A stretch of 64,000 nucleotides of DNA from Stomorhina lunata (lineage: Eukaryota; Arthropoda; Insecta; Diptera; Rhiniidae): the NCBI GenBank assembly GCA_933228675.1, contig OW121741.1, forward strand, positions 135,736,585 through 135,800,584, read 5' to 3'. Under the pieces are notes generated by a model. The model searched no databases and was not told where the DNA came from. It saw only the letters and a list, made by a program, of their open reading frames with translations. Positions 47,282-58,060 of this stretch are shown piece by piece (within the stretch, counting starts at the first letter, position 1; every line of letters starts with the position of its first letter). The position numbers and the translations under genes are program-made.

Positions 47282-48758
47282 AACAAGTAAGTAAGCGCTA
47301 TAGTCGGTCTAGCCCGACCATACGATACCCTTCACCACTAAGGTCAAAGGTGTTATTTTTCCTGTATAAAGACAAATATTTGCTAAATTTTGCCATCATA
47401 CAAACATTTTCTCAAAATTTATATATTGTGACGAATTTTAAACTTATCCGTCCCATTGTGCAAAGTTCACTGCTTGTAATTCTTCCCCTCGCTTTCTAGA
47501 TGTTTCTGTTGGTGTTGTTGTTATTCTGTTTATGTCAAATAAGCAGAGCAACATGTTTCTCTTATGTACAGTAAAGAGCATAGCAACATGTTTCTCTTTT
47601 ATCTACATTCTCTCTCTCTGTTACTGTTAACTTCAGATAATCTGTTTGTACAACGTATGTGTGAGTGTGTTCTTGATCATGTGAGAATGTAGTGGAACAC
47701 ACATGAACTTTCGTAAGCCACATTGTTAGTGTAATCAACTACAGCTGCTCTTTGTTTACGTCTGCAGAAATTGCTAGAAATTCTCTTCTCTACTATATAA
47801 GGCCGATGGACGAGTATTGCGGGAACAGTTTTAATTAAGACGCGTATAAAGAGAACAGTGTGACTAAGAGTATTTGTAAAGCAGTTTTGTGAAGTTTGTT
47901 TACAGTATTTGTGAATGTGTGTTTTAAGTGATTAACTCTAAAGTTAATAAAAGTATTGCTTTGTAAAACTACATAATACAATTGTTTTAATTTGATTACG
48001 GTTGTTTGCAAAAAGAATTCCTTCCACGTTTTTAAAGGAAAAACCTAACAATATTTAAGCTGTTTCCGTCATTTGAACTTATATGAGAGCTAGGGTCAAA
48101 TGTAGACCGATTTTCTTGAAATTTGCCAAATTGATTACAGTTGTTACGAAAATTATGTATGCAAAAAATACACTCAAAATGTTCATTATCTTTAGATTTA
48201 CGAGCGTTTTAGTGATTTTTTGTCTCATTTAGTGCGTTTTTAAAGAAGAGTTTGTATGGGAGCTATGGTCAAATGTAGACCGATTCAAAATTTGGTACAG
48301 TGATTTAAGTTTACATAAGCAGTATTTGTTTTAAATTTCATAAAAAAAATATTGTTATTTGTGGTCAATATATCAATTCCGGGAAGTTGGACCTATGGGG
48401 GGTACCATAAATAATGGACCGATTTTGAGCAATTTCAATAGCTATGGTCGCATTATCAAAAAAATGATCAGTGCCAAATTTCATCAAATTATCTTTAGAA
48501 TTGCGACCTGTAGTTTGGTTACAAGGTTTGAATGGGGGTCCAGCCAGCCAGACGGACGGACGGACGGACATCGCTAAATCGACTCAGAAAGTGATTCTAA
48601 GCCTATTGGTATACTAAAAGGTGGGTCTAAGACAAATATTTCTATGCGTTACATACATCAGCACAAACTTATAATACCTATGGGGGTGAAGGGTATAAAT
48701 AGCGGTAAAGGGTAACAGTTAGGCGGGCTTGATCGACTACAGTACTTCCTTACTTGTT
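47282..48758 (-). mobile_element. Mini-me-like GTCY element, copy 6, inverted, split by an LTR
   Basis: Reverse orientation. It has both terminal arms: AACAAGTAAGTAAGCGCTAT at the left, and CGACTACAGTACTTCC then TTACTTGTT at the right. Outer inverted repeats are followed by the inner TACCCTTCACCAC and GGTGAAGGGTATA. The GTCY tract reads as (GGAC)n before ATCGCTAAATCGACTC. The copy is interrupted by the 624-bp LTR at 47427-48050; without it the element is about 850 bp. Confidence 0.87.
47427..48050. mobile_element. Solo LTR of a retrotransposon (probably gypsy-type)
   Basis: A 624-bp insert begins TGTGACGAAT and ends CCTAACA (TG...CA). It is flanked by ATAT on both sides (47423-47426, 48051-48054), and removing one copy plus the insert restores the host element's TTATATATTTAAGC. 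It contains a TATA box TATATAAGG (47794), a poly(A) signal AATAAA (47946) downstream of it, and two GCAACATGTTTCTCTT repeats near 47547 and 47586. This is the order expected in an LTR transcribed on the plus strand. No internal region or second LTR is present. A 4-bp duplication fits gypsy; the lineage is not determined. Confidence 0.85.
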
Positions 48759-48778
48759 TACATATATTTTCACTTAGG

Positions 48779-48780
<2 letters not shown>

Positions 48781-48812
<32 letters not shown>
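48781..48812. repeat. (TG)16 microsatellite
   Basis: Sixteen uninterrupted TG dinucleotides directly beyond the end of element copy 6. Confidence 0.97.
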
Positions 48813-48813
<1 letters not shown>

Positions 48814-49959
48814 ATTTAAGTGTATTCAAATTCCTATAAATGTGGTTTATGTGTTAGTATGTATTTTTTAATAAAAATCTATTTAAATAATATTTGTTTT
48901 TGCACAACGTGTGAAATTAGACGCGTGTATGTTTTTATATACATATCATGTATATGTCATATAAATGTATAAATACATTTATATGAGTGTATAAAAGACA
49001 AAAATAATTTTATATACTAAGAGGCAGGTGTTTTATGTCTGTCTGACTGCCTTTCAAAGGTTTTTGCTTTTAAAGGTTATGGGTTTCGTTAAACATATGT
49101 TTACGGAAATGTTTTACACCAAAATAATAAAACAACAAAAAGCTCCCCCAGCACAGACACCTTCACCTTCACCAACTCCAACACCGGCAAACGTAAATAT
49201 GTAATAAACAATAGTCTTAGGTGTTTATTTAATATTGTTGTTAATATTATTTCTTTTATTTATGCCAGCAAGAATTTTTTCTATTTATTATTTAAAAAAA
49301 AAATCAAAAGGATATTGCCACAATATAAATCACAAGAAATATTATTATGTGGTTTAGGTAACAAAACAGTCTTATAAGGGGAATATCGTATTCCAAGCTA
49401 ACAGAAGTTTTAAAGATTTAAAACAATCTCGCAACTCTAATACAGATACATCTAGAACATAAAAATAATCTCATAAAAATCTAAACAGAATTATCTGGAA
49501 AAGCAATAAGATTGCAAATTTTCAAGTTATTAAATAATATACTTATTCATGAAGATCTAGTCCCTAAGCCTATTTTATACGTGTTTTGAATTTATTTAAC
49601 ATTTTTCCCTATTTATTTGTTTTATTCTATTTTCATTTATTAATGTTATTATTTCACATTTTGCTTTCCTTTGTTTACACAAATTGTTTTGAAAGACATC
49701 ACAAAAATAGATAAACAATTGAAATAAAAATATTTTAAATTTTTGAATAACTTTTTTCTTTAGTTGAAATCAAATTTAAGAAAAAATCGTAAATTTTATT
49801 TTATGTGAAAATACAATAAATTCCTCATATGGGGTTTACTAGAATTGTCATAATCATAAAATTACAAAGCAAACAAAAGCAACAACATTTTATATTATAA
49901 ATTGTTCTTATTCCCCTGCCACGGAAATAATGGCCAACGTTGATCTAAAACATCATGCA
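48813..49959. other. Island with one small proline-rich frame
   Basis: Low-copy sequence. A GC-richer stretch at 49079-49204 forms a short frame described separately. Otherwise it is A/T-rich with no gene signal. Confidence 0.45.
49079..49204 (+). CDS. Possible 41-residue Pro/Thr-rich micropeptide (speculative)
   Basis: An ATG-started frame of 41 codons ends in TAA. Residues 1-21 are mixed (MGFVKHMFTEMFYTKIIKQQ), then KAPPAQTPSPSPTPTPANVN. The frame stays open for about 30 codons upstream, after an AG acceptor-like GAGGCAG at about 49027, so it could be a terminal exon. The codons CCT/CCA/CCG, TCA and ACA/ACT vary at third positions, which is mildly coding-like. A CA/CT-rich simple sequence could give the same pattern. 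No family is recognised. Confidence 0.2.
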   Translation: MGFVKHMFTEMFYTKIIKQQKAPPAQTPSPSPTPTPANVNM

Positions 49960-52610
49960 AAATTTTTCATATTTTTAATTTTTCTATAAAAAAAAGTTAT
50001 CAAATTTTCTATAAAAAATGTTTAATATTTCTACAGAAAATGTTTAATTGTTCTATAGAACATATTTTTTTTTTTTTTAATTTCCTTTAAATATAAGAAA
50101 TCTTTGAAAATTTTCCAATAAAACTAAGAAACTGTTAACAATTTTCTATAAAAATAAGAAACCTTGGAAAAATTTCCTTTAAAAATAAGAAGTTTTTGAA
50201 AAATTTCCTATAAAACTTAGACATTTTTGAAAAATTTCCTATAAAAATAAGAAATTTTTGAAAAATTTACTAAAAAACTAAAAAATTTCGTTAAAATTTC
50301 ATAAAAAAATAAGAACTTTTTAAAAAATTTCATATAAAAAAAATTTTGAAAAATTTCATATAAAAATAAGAAATTAAAAAAAATCTATAAAAATAAGACA
50401 TTTTTGAAAAATTTCGCATAAAAAATAATTTTTGAAAAATTTCGTATAAAAATAAGAAATTTTCGAAAATTTTTCTATAAAAATAAGAAATTATTGAAAA
50501 ATTTCGTATAAAAGTAAGAAATTTTTGAAAAATTTTCTAAAAAATAAGAAATTAATAAAAAAAAACATTCCTATAAAAAATTTTAATTTTTCTATAGAAC
50601 ATTTTTCAAATTTCTAATTTTTTATCGAAAATTTTTGATTTTTCTTCAGAAATTTTTTTATAGAAAATTTTTGGTTACAATTTTTTTCAAAATTTTTGTT
50701 TAAAAAATTTTGGGTACAAAATTTTTGCTTACACAAAAATAAAAAAATTAAAAAAAACAAAATTCTATCAAAATTAGAATTTTTTGAAAAAATTCCTACA
50801 AAAAATGTCCTTTATAAATATAAAATTTTTGAAAAATTATTATTTTAAAAAATTTTCTATCAAAATAAGAAACTTTTGAAAAATAAGAAGTTTTTAAAAA
50901 ATTTCTTATAAAAATAAGAAATAATTGAAAAATTTCTTATAAAAATAAGAAATTATTGAAAAACTTCCTATAAAGTAAGAGTATTAAAAAATTCCTATAA
51001 AAATAGGAAATTAAAAAAAAATCCTATAAAAATAAGAAACTTTTGAAAAATAAGAAATTTTTGTAAAATTTTCTATAAAAATAAGAAATTTTAGAAAAAT
51101 TTCCTATAAAAATAAGAAATTTTTGAAAAATTTCCTACAAAAATGAAAGATTTTTGAATAGTTTTCCGTTAAAATAAGAAATTTTTGGAAAATTTCCTAT
51201 AGAAATGAGAAATTTTTCCTATAAAGATAAGAAAATTTTAAAAATGCTTATGAAAATAGGAAATTTTTGAAAAATTACCTATAAAAATAGGAAATTTTTG
51301 AAAAAAATTCATATAAAAATAGAAAATTTTTGAAAAAAATTCTATAACAATAGCAATTTTTTGAAAAATTTTCTTTAAAAATAGGAAATTTTTGAAAAAT
51401 TTCCTTTAAAAAGAGGAAATTTTTGAAAAATTTCCTTTAAAAAAAGGAAATTTTTGAAAAATGTCCTATAAAAATAGGAAATTTTTAAAAAATTTCCTAT
51501 AAAAATAAGAAATTTTTGAAAAAATTCCTATAAAAATAGGAAATTTTTGAAAAATTTCCTATAAAAATAGGAAATTTTTGAAAAATTTCCTATAAAAATA
51601 GGAAATTTTTGAAAAATTTCCTATAAAAATAGGAAATTTTTGAAAAATTTCCTATAAAAATAGGAAATTTTTGAAAAATTTCCTATAAAAATAGGAAATT
51701 TTTGAAAAATTTCCTATAAAAATAGGAAATTTTTGAAAAATTTCCTATAAAAATAGGAAATTTTTGAAAAATTTCCTATAAAAATAGGAAATTTTTGAAA
51801 AATTTCCTATAAAAATAGGAAATTTTTGAAAAATTTCCTATAAAAATAGGAAATTTTTGAAAAATTTCCTATAAAAATAGGAAATTTTTGAAAAATTTCC
51901 TATAAAAATAGGAAATTTTTTTTAAATTTTCTATCGAAATAAGAAATTTTTAAAAAATTTCCTATCAAAATAAAAAAAAAATTTCCTATCAAAATAAAAA
52001 AAAAATTTCCTATAAAAAAAGGAAATTTTTGAAAAATTTTGTATAAAAGAAAGAAATTTTTGAAGAATTTCTTATAAAAGTAAGAAATTTCTGAAAATTT
52101 TCCTGTTAAAATAAAAAGTTTTTTAAAAATTTCCTATAAAAATAAAAAACAAATAAAAATTTCCTATAAAAAAAAGAAATTTTTGAAAAATTTCCTATAA
52201 AAATAAAAAAAAAAACAAAAAATTTCCTATAAAAATAAGAAATTTTTGAAAAATTTCCTATTAAAGAAATTTCTGAAAATTTTTCTGTAGAAAAAATAAA
52301 TAAAAATAAAATAAAATAAAAAATTTTCTATAAAAAATAAGAAAATTTAAAAAAATTTTCCTACAAAAAATAAATTTTTGAAAATTTTTCTAAAAAAATT
52401 TTAATTTTTCTTCAGAAATCTTTTTATCGAAAATTTTTTTGGTTACAAAATTTTTCTATAGAAAATTGTTGGCTACAAAATTAAAAAAAAATATTTGCGT
52501 AAAAAATTTTTGTTTCCAAAATTTTTCAATAGAAAATTTTGGAGACAAATTTTTTCATAGAAGAAGTTTTGGTTACAAAAATTTTTTTTTGCAAAAATTT
52601 ACTGTATACC
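49960..52610. repeat. 31-bp palindromic satellite array, AGG/CCT arms
   Basis: Degenerate at 49960-51400, then highly uniform to 51910: ATAGGAAATTTTT, G, AAAAATTTCCTAT, AAAA. In the uniform part the two 13-nt arms are perfect inverted copies. Decayed TTGGTTACAAAATTTTT units follow at 52380-52600. Confidence 0.93.
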
Positions 52611-52614
52611 CTAA

Positions 52615-53652
52615 GGCGTATGATTAAAATTAATTAAGTCATTATCTAAGAAAATAGTCCATGACTTTATATTTGGAGTCTTCAAACCAATTTGAATGAA
52701 TCAGGACCACAATATCAATTCTTGTATGTATTTTTAAATTCGTTACTAAATTAAAATTCAAATTTATAAATAGAATTATTCAAAATTTCTTCTTAGATCT
52801 AGCCCTCAAGAGAATCTTTGGCATTTTGGCTAACATCAATTCTTTGATTTATTGTTAGTTTTTGAAATTCCTTTTATCTTTCATCGCAATTACAAATTAA
52901 CACAAAATCTCTACATGACCTCGGGCGTATGATTAATATTAATTTGAAGGTTTTACCTAAAATAGCCTGGAACGTTTGTCATTTTAAAAAAATCAAGAAT
53001 CTTAATGGAGGCTACGGAATAAGACGAGCCTTTTTGATTGGTTATTAATTTAAGCTAGAAAAAAGTGTAATAAATAAGTTCAAATTAAAATGTACCTCAG
53101 ACGTATGATTAATATTAATTTAGAGTTTTTTAAAGGACTTTACCTAAAACTTTTAAGTGGTTTTTTAAAAGAAAATTTAAGTCTGGTCAGATGGAAGTTA
53201 TTAAGCCAATTTTTGCTTATTTGAGTTTTTTAATATTATATACATACATATGTACTAACAATTATATATGTAGGTAATACATACATCAAACTTTTTTCTT
53301 TTTATAAAACATTTTCCAGCTTAAATTTTATTTTAATATTAAACAATTTTTGAATAAATAAAATGAATATTTATATAAAAATGATAGAGCAAAAACTTTA
53401 AATTATAAAATTAGAAATAAATGATAAATTTATCATAAAAATAAATGTTTTTTGTTTTAAACAAACAAAAATAATTAAATGTTATTTTTTTATAAATTTA
53501 TTGTTAACAAATTTATGGTAATTTTAATTTTTTTGTTGCAGTTAAATTATTATAATGTGAAAATAAATTTTTTAAAAGACCCCTAATACTCTCAAAGCAA
53601 ATATATCAATATTATTTTTTTAAATATCCAGGCGTATGATTAATATTAATTT
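52615..53652 (+). promoter_or_regulatory. Conserved CGTATGATTAATATTAAT boxes, four copies
   Basis: Boxes lie at 52615-52635 (one substitution in the core), 52924-52945, 53100-53121 and 53631-53652, all in the same orientation. Each is preceded by a purine pair (GG or GA) and usually followed by TTAGAG/TTAGGGG/TTGAAGG. The core ATTAATATTAAT is a perfect 12-bp palindrome of two TAAT homeodomain-type half sites. Conservation of a box about 21 bp long amid unrelated sequence suggests a protein site or the end of a short dispersed element; function is unknown. Confidence 0.55.
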
Positions 53653-54310
53653 AGGGGTTATCTAGCAAAATTAGCTGTAACTTTCACAAATTTTAGGATA
53701 ATTTAAGAAAAGACCACTTCAATTAAAGCTGAGGAATCATTTTAATATCCTGTATAAGAAGATGATACAAAATTAATACAAAGACACAATTTGAAACATT
53801 TAAAATCAAGCAATCAAAAATTTTAAAATTTATTTTAATATAAACCTCTAAAATTAATCCAACTCTTTAAAATCTGTTTAACTTCTTCTATCTAGGTAAA
53901 ATGTAAGAAACCTTTAAAATTATACGTTTTTAATTTTTATATATTTTTGTATTAAATCTCGTTCTGCTTGTTTAAAAATTTGTATCCACAGCTTAATATT
54001 GGCCCACCAATAAGCTTCTCTGGCTATATAATAAGCTGACAGTGGATTAATATTAACTGCAGTTTTTATAATTTATGTAGTGATAATTTTAACTTTTGCA
54101 AAAATCTAGCAGCCATAAATAATTCCGTTGCATATAGGGAGAGATACACGCACTCTTAAGGCTTATGATAGCAATGGTTGAAAAAAAAATACATTTCCAC
54201 AATTCTCTGTTCGCACATTATTAACAGGAAATAAAAAAAAAGTTGTGGAAAAAACTTTATAATCTATTTTTTAACATCTATTTTTATAAAACCACAAAAT
54301 GTGCAATGGA

Positions 54311-54353
54311 GGCGTATGAGTTATATTTTTTGAATTACTATTAATCATACGTC
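54311..54353. repeat. Inverted pair of the CGTATGA box
   Basis: GGCGTATGAGTTATATT (54311) faces the reverse complement GACGTATGATTAATAGTAAT (54334-54353), making a 43-nt hairpin with the box in both arms. Confidence 0.6.
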
Positions 54354-54389
54354 ATAAGGATAACTTATAAAAAACAACTAAAATTGTTT

Positions 54390-56709
54390 TGTTATCCTAC
54401 AAAAATAGGCAATTTTTGAAAAATTTCCTATAAAAATAGACAATTTTTGAAAAATCTCAATAAAAATAGAAAATTTTTGAAAAACTTCCTATAAAAATAG
54501 AAAATTTTTGAAAAAAATCCTATAAAAAGAGGAAATTTTTGAAAAACTTCCTATAAAAATAGGACATTTTTGAAAAATTTTCTTTAAAAAAGGAAATTTT
54601 TGAAAAATTTCCTATAAAAAAAGAAAATTTATGAAAAATTTCCAAAAAAAAAAAAAAAAGAAAATTTTTGAAAAAATTCCAAAAAAAAAAGAACATTTTT
54701 GAAAAATTTCAAAAAAAAAAAAGAAAATTTTTGACAAATTTCCAAAAACTAAAGGAAATTTTGATAACTTTCCTATAAAATAAGGAAATTTTTGAAAAAT
54801 TTCCTATAAAATAAGGAAATTTTTGAAAAATTTCCTGTAAAACTAGGAAATTTTTTAAAAAATTTCTGTAAAAATATGAAATTTTTGAAAGATTTCCTAT
54901 AAAAATAGGAAATTTTTGAAAGATTTCCTATAAAAATAGGAAATTTTTTAAAGATTTCCTAAAAAATAAGAAATTTTTGAAAAATTTCCTATAAAAATAG
55001 GAAATTTTTGAAAATTTTCCTATAAAAATAGGAAATTTTTAAAAATTTTCCTATAAAAATAGAAAATTTTTGAAAAATTTCCTATCAAAATAGAAAATTT
55101 TTGAAAAATTTCCTATAAAAATAGGAAATTTTTGAAAAATTTCCTATAAAAATAGGAAATTTTTGAAAAATTTCCTATAAAAATAGGAAATTTTTGAAAA
55201 TTTTCCTATAAAAATAGGAAATTTTTGAAAATTTTCCTATAAAAATAGGAAATTTTTGAAAAATTTCCTATAAAAATAGGAAATTCTTGAAAAATTTCCT
55301 ATAAAAATAGGAAATTCTTGAAAAATTTCCTATAAAAATAGGAAATTTTTGAAAAATTTCCTATAAAAAAAGGAAATTTTTGAAAAATTTCCTATAAAAA
55401 CAGGAAATTTTTGAAAAATTTCCTATAAAAATAGAAAATTTTTGAAAAATTTCCTATAAAAAAAGGAAATTTTTGAAAAATTTCCTATAAAAACAGGAAA
55501 TTTTTGAAAAATTTCCTATAAAAATAGAAAATTTTTGAAAAATTTCCTATAAAAATAGGAAATTTTAGAAAAATTTCCTATAAAAATAGGACATTTTAGA
55601 AAAATTTCCTATAAAAATAGGAAATTTTTGAAAAATTTCCTATAAAAATAGGAAATTTTTGAAAAATTTTCTATAAAAATAGGAAATTCTTGAAAAATTT
55701 CCTATAAAAATAGGAAATTTTTGAAAAATTTCCTATAAAAAAAGGAAATTTTTGAAAAATTTCCTATAAAAACAGGAAATTTTTGAAAAATTTCCTATAA
55801 AAATAGAAAATTTTTGAAAAATTTTTGAAAAATTTCCTATAAAAATAGGAAATTTTTGAAAAATTTCCTATAAAAATAGGACATTTTAGAAAAATTTCCT
55901 ATAAAAATAGGAAATTTTTGAAAAATTTCCTATAAAAATAGGAAATTTTTGAAAAATTTCCTATAAAAATAGGAAATTTTTGAAAAATTTCCTTTAAAAA
56001 TAGGAAATTTTTGAAAAATTTCCTATAAAAATAGGAAATTTTTGAAAAATTTCCTATAAAAATAGGAAATTTTTGAAAAATTTCCTATAAAAATAGGAAA
56101 TTTTTGAAAAATTTCCTATAAAAATAGGAAATTTTTGAAAAATTTCCTATAAAAATAGGAAATTTTTGAAAAATTTCCTATAAAAATAGGAAATTTTTGA
56201 AAAATTTCCTATAAAAATAGGAAATTTTTGAAAAATTTCCTATAAAAATAGGAAATTTTTGAAAAATTTCCTATAAAAATAGGAAATTTTTGAAAAATTT
56301 CCTATAAAAATAGGAAATTTTTGAAAAATTTCCTATAAAAATAGGAAATTTTTGAAAAATTTCCTATAAAAATAGGAAATTTTTGAAAAATTTCCTATAA
56401 AAATAGGAAATTTTTGAAAAATTTTCTATAAAAATAGGAAATTTTTGAAAAATTTCCTATAAAAATAGGAAATTTTTGAAAAATTTCCTATAAAAATAGG
56501 AAATTTTTGAAAAATTTCCTATAAAAATAGGAAATTTTTGAAAAATTTCCTATAAAAATAGGAAATTTTTGAAAAATTTCCTATAAAAATAGGAAATTTT
56601 TGAAAAATTTCCTATCAAAATAGGAAATTTTTGAAAAATTTCCTATAAAAATAGGAAAATTTTGAAAAATTTCCTATAAAAATAGGAAATTTTTGAAAAA
56701 TTTTTTTTC
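54390..56709. repeat. 31-bp palindromic satellite array, AGG/CCT arms, second block
   Basis: About 75 copies of the same monomer as 51480-51910. It is degenerate and indel-rich until about 54960, then uniform, with 55940-56680 almost identical copy to copy. A higher-order repeat is visible: variants AGGAAATTCTTG, AAAAAAGGAAA, AAAACAGGAAA, ATAGAAAA and TTTTAGAAAAATTTCC recur in the same order at about 55285-55590 and 55680-55890. Confidence 0.94.
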
Positions 56710-58060
56710 AAAAAATCCTTATAAAAATACAAAATTTTTACAAAAATTTTCTATAAAAAAAATACATTTTTGGAAGTTATCCTATAACAAAAAGAGTTTT
56801 TGGAAAAAATAAGATATTTTTGAAAAAAAAAAAGATATTTTTGAAAATATAAGATATTTTTGAAAAATACGATATTCTCAAAAAAATAATTTTTTTTTTT
56901 TTAATTTCTTATAAGTAGGAAATTTATTAAAAATTTCTTATAAAGATAAGAAATTTTTCAAAAATAAAAAATTTTTCAAAAACTTGTAATAAAAATTAGT
57001 AATTTTTCAAAAATTTCTTATAAAAAAAGAAATTTTTCAAAAATTTCTTCTAAAAAAAGAAATTTTTTAAAAATTTCCTATCAAAAAAATTTTTTTCAAA
57101 AATAAGAAATTTTTCAAAAACTTCTTATAAAGATTAGAAATTTTTAAAAAATTCCTTATAAGGATAAGAAATTTTTCAAAAATTTCTTATAAAGATAAGA
57201 AATTTTTTAAAAATTTCCTATAAAAATAAGAAAATTTAAAAAAATTTCTTATGAAAATAAAAAATTTTTAAAAAAAATCTGATAAAAATAAGAAATTTTG
57301 AGAAAATTTTGTATAAAATAAGATGTGTTTAGAAAAATTTTCTATCAAAATAAGAAAACTTTTTGGTAAAAATTTTTTTTGAAAAATTTCTTATAAAAAT
57401 AAGAAATTTTTGAAAAATTTCCTATAAAAACAAGAAATTTTTGAAAAATTGTTCGAAAATTTCTTATAAATAAAAGAAATTTTTCAAAAATTTCTGATCA
57501 AAAATAAACATTTTTCAAAAATTTCTTATAAGGATAAGAAATTTTTCAAAAATTTCTTATAAAGATAAAAAATTTTTCAAAAATTTCTTATAAAGATAAG
57601 AAATTTTTCAAAAATTTCTTATAAAGATAAGAAATGTTTCAAAACTTTCTTATAAAGATAAGAAATGTTTCAAAAATTTCTTATAAAGATAAGAAATTTT
57701 TCAAAAATTTCTTATAAAGATAAGAAGTGTTTCAAAAATTTCTTATAAAGATAAGAAATTTTTCAAAAATTTCTTATATAGATAAGAAATTTTTAAAAAA
57801 TTTCTTATAAAAATATGAAATTTAAAAAAATTTCTTATAAAAATAAGAAATTTTAAAAAAATTTCTTATAAAAATAAGAAATTTTTAAAAAATTTCTTAT
57901 AAAAATAAGAAATTTTTAGAAAAATTCGTATAAAAATAAGAAATGTTTAGAAAAATTTCCTATAAAAATAAAAAAATTTTTTGGTAAAAAAAAATTTTTG
58001 AAAAATTTCCTATAAAAATAAGAAATTTTCTATAAAAAAATTTCTATAACAATAAAAAAT
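56710..58060. repeat. 31-bp palindromic satellite, AAG/CTT arms
   Basis: Units of ATAAGAAATTTTT, C, AAAAATTTCTTAT, AAAG. Both arms carry the same G-to-A (C-to-T) change relative to the preceding array, so the palindrome is kept. 57530-57790 is the most regular part. Units have AAG where the preceding arrays have AAAA. Confidence 0.88.

Larger units (their letters stand above)
52611..54389. other. Island carrying five copies of a conserved box
   Basis: A/T-rich non-coding sequence with no gene signal. The box (G/A)CGTATGATTAATATTAAT recurs at 52615, 52924, 53100, 53631 and (mutated, with an inverted partner) 54311. TGATTAATATTAAT-free stretches between boxes are dissimilar. Confidence 0.6.

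Noticed and set aside
12417..48758. Helitron classification of the GTCY family because of the 3' hairpin
   Set aside because: Copies 4 and 6 have terminal inverted repeats on both sides, and no CTRR end follows the hairpin.
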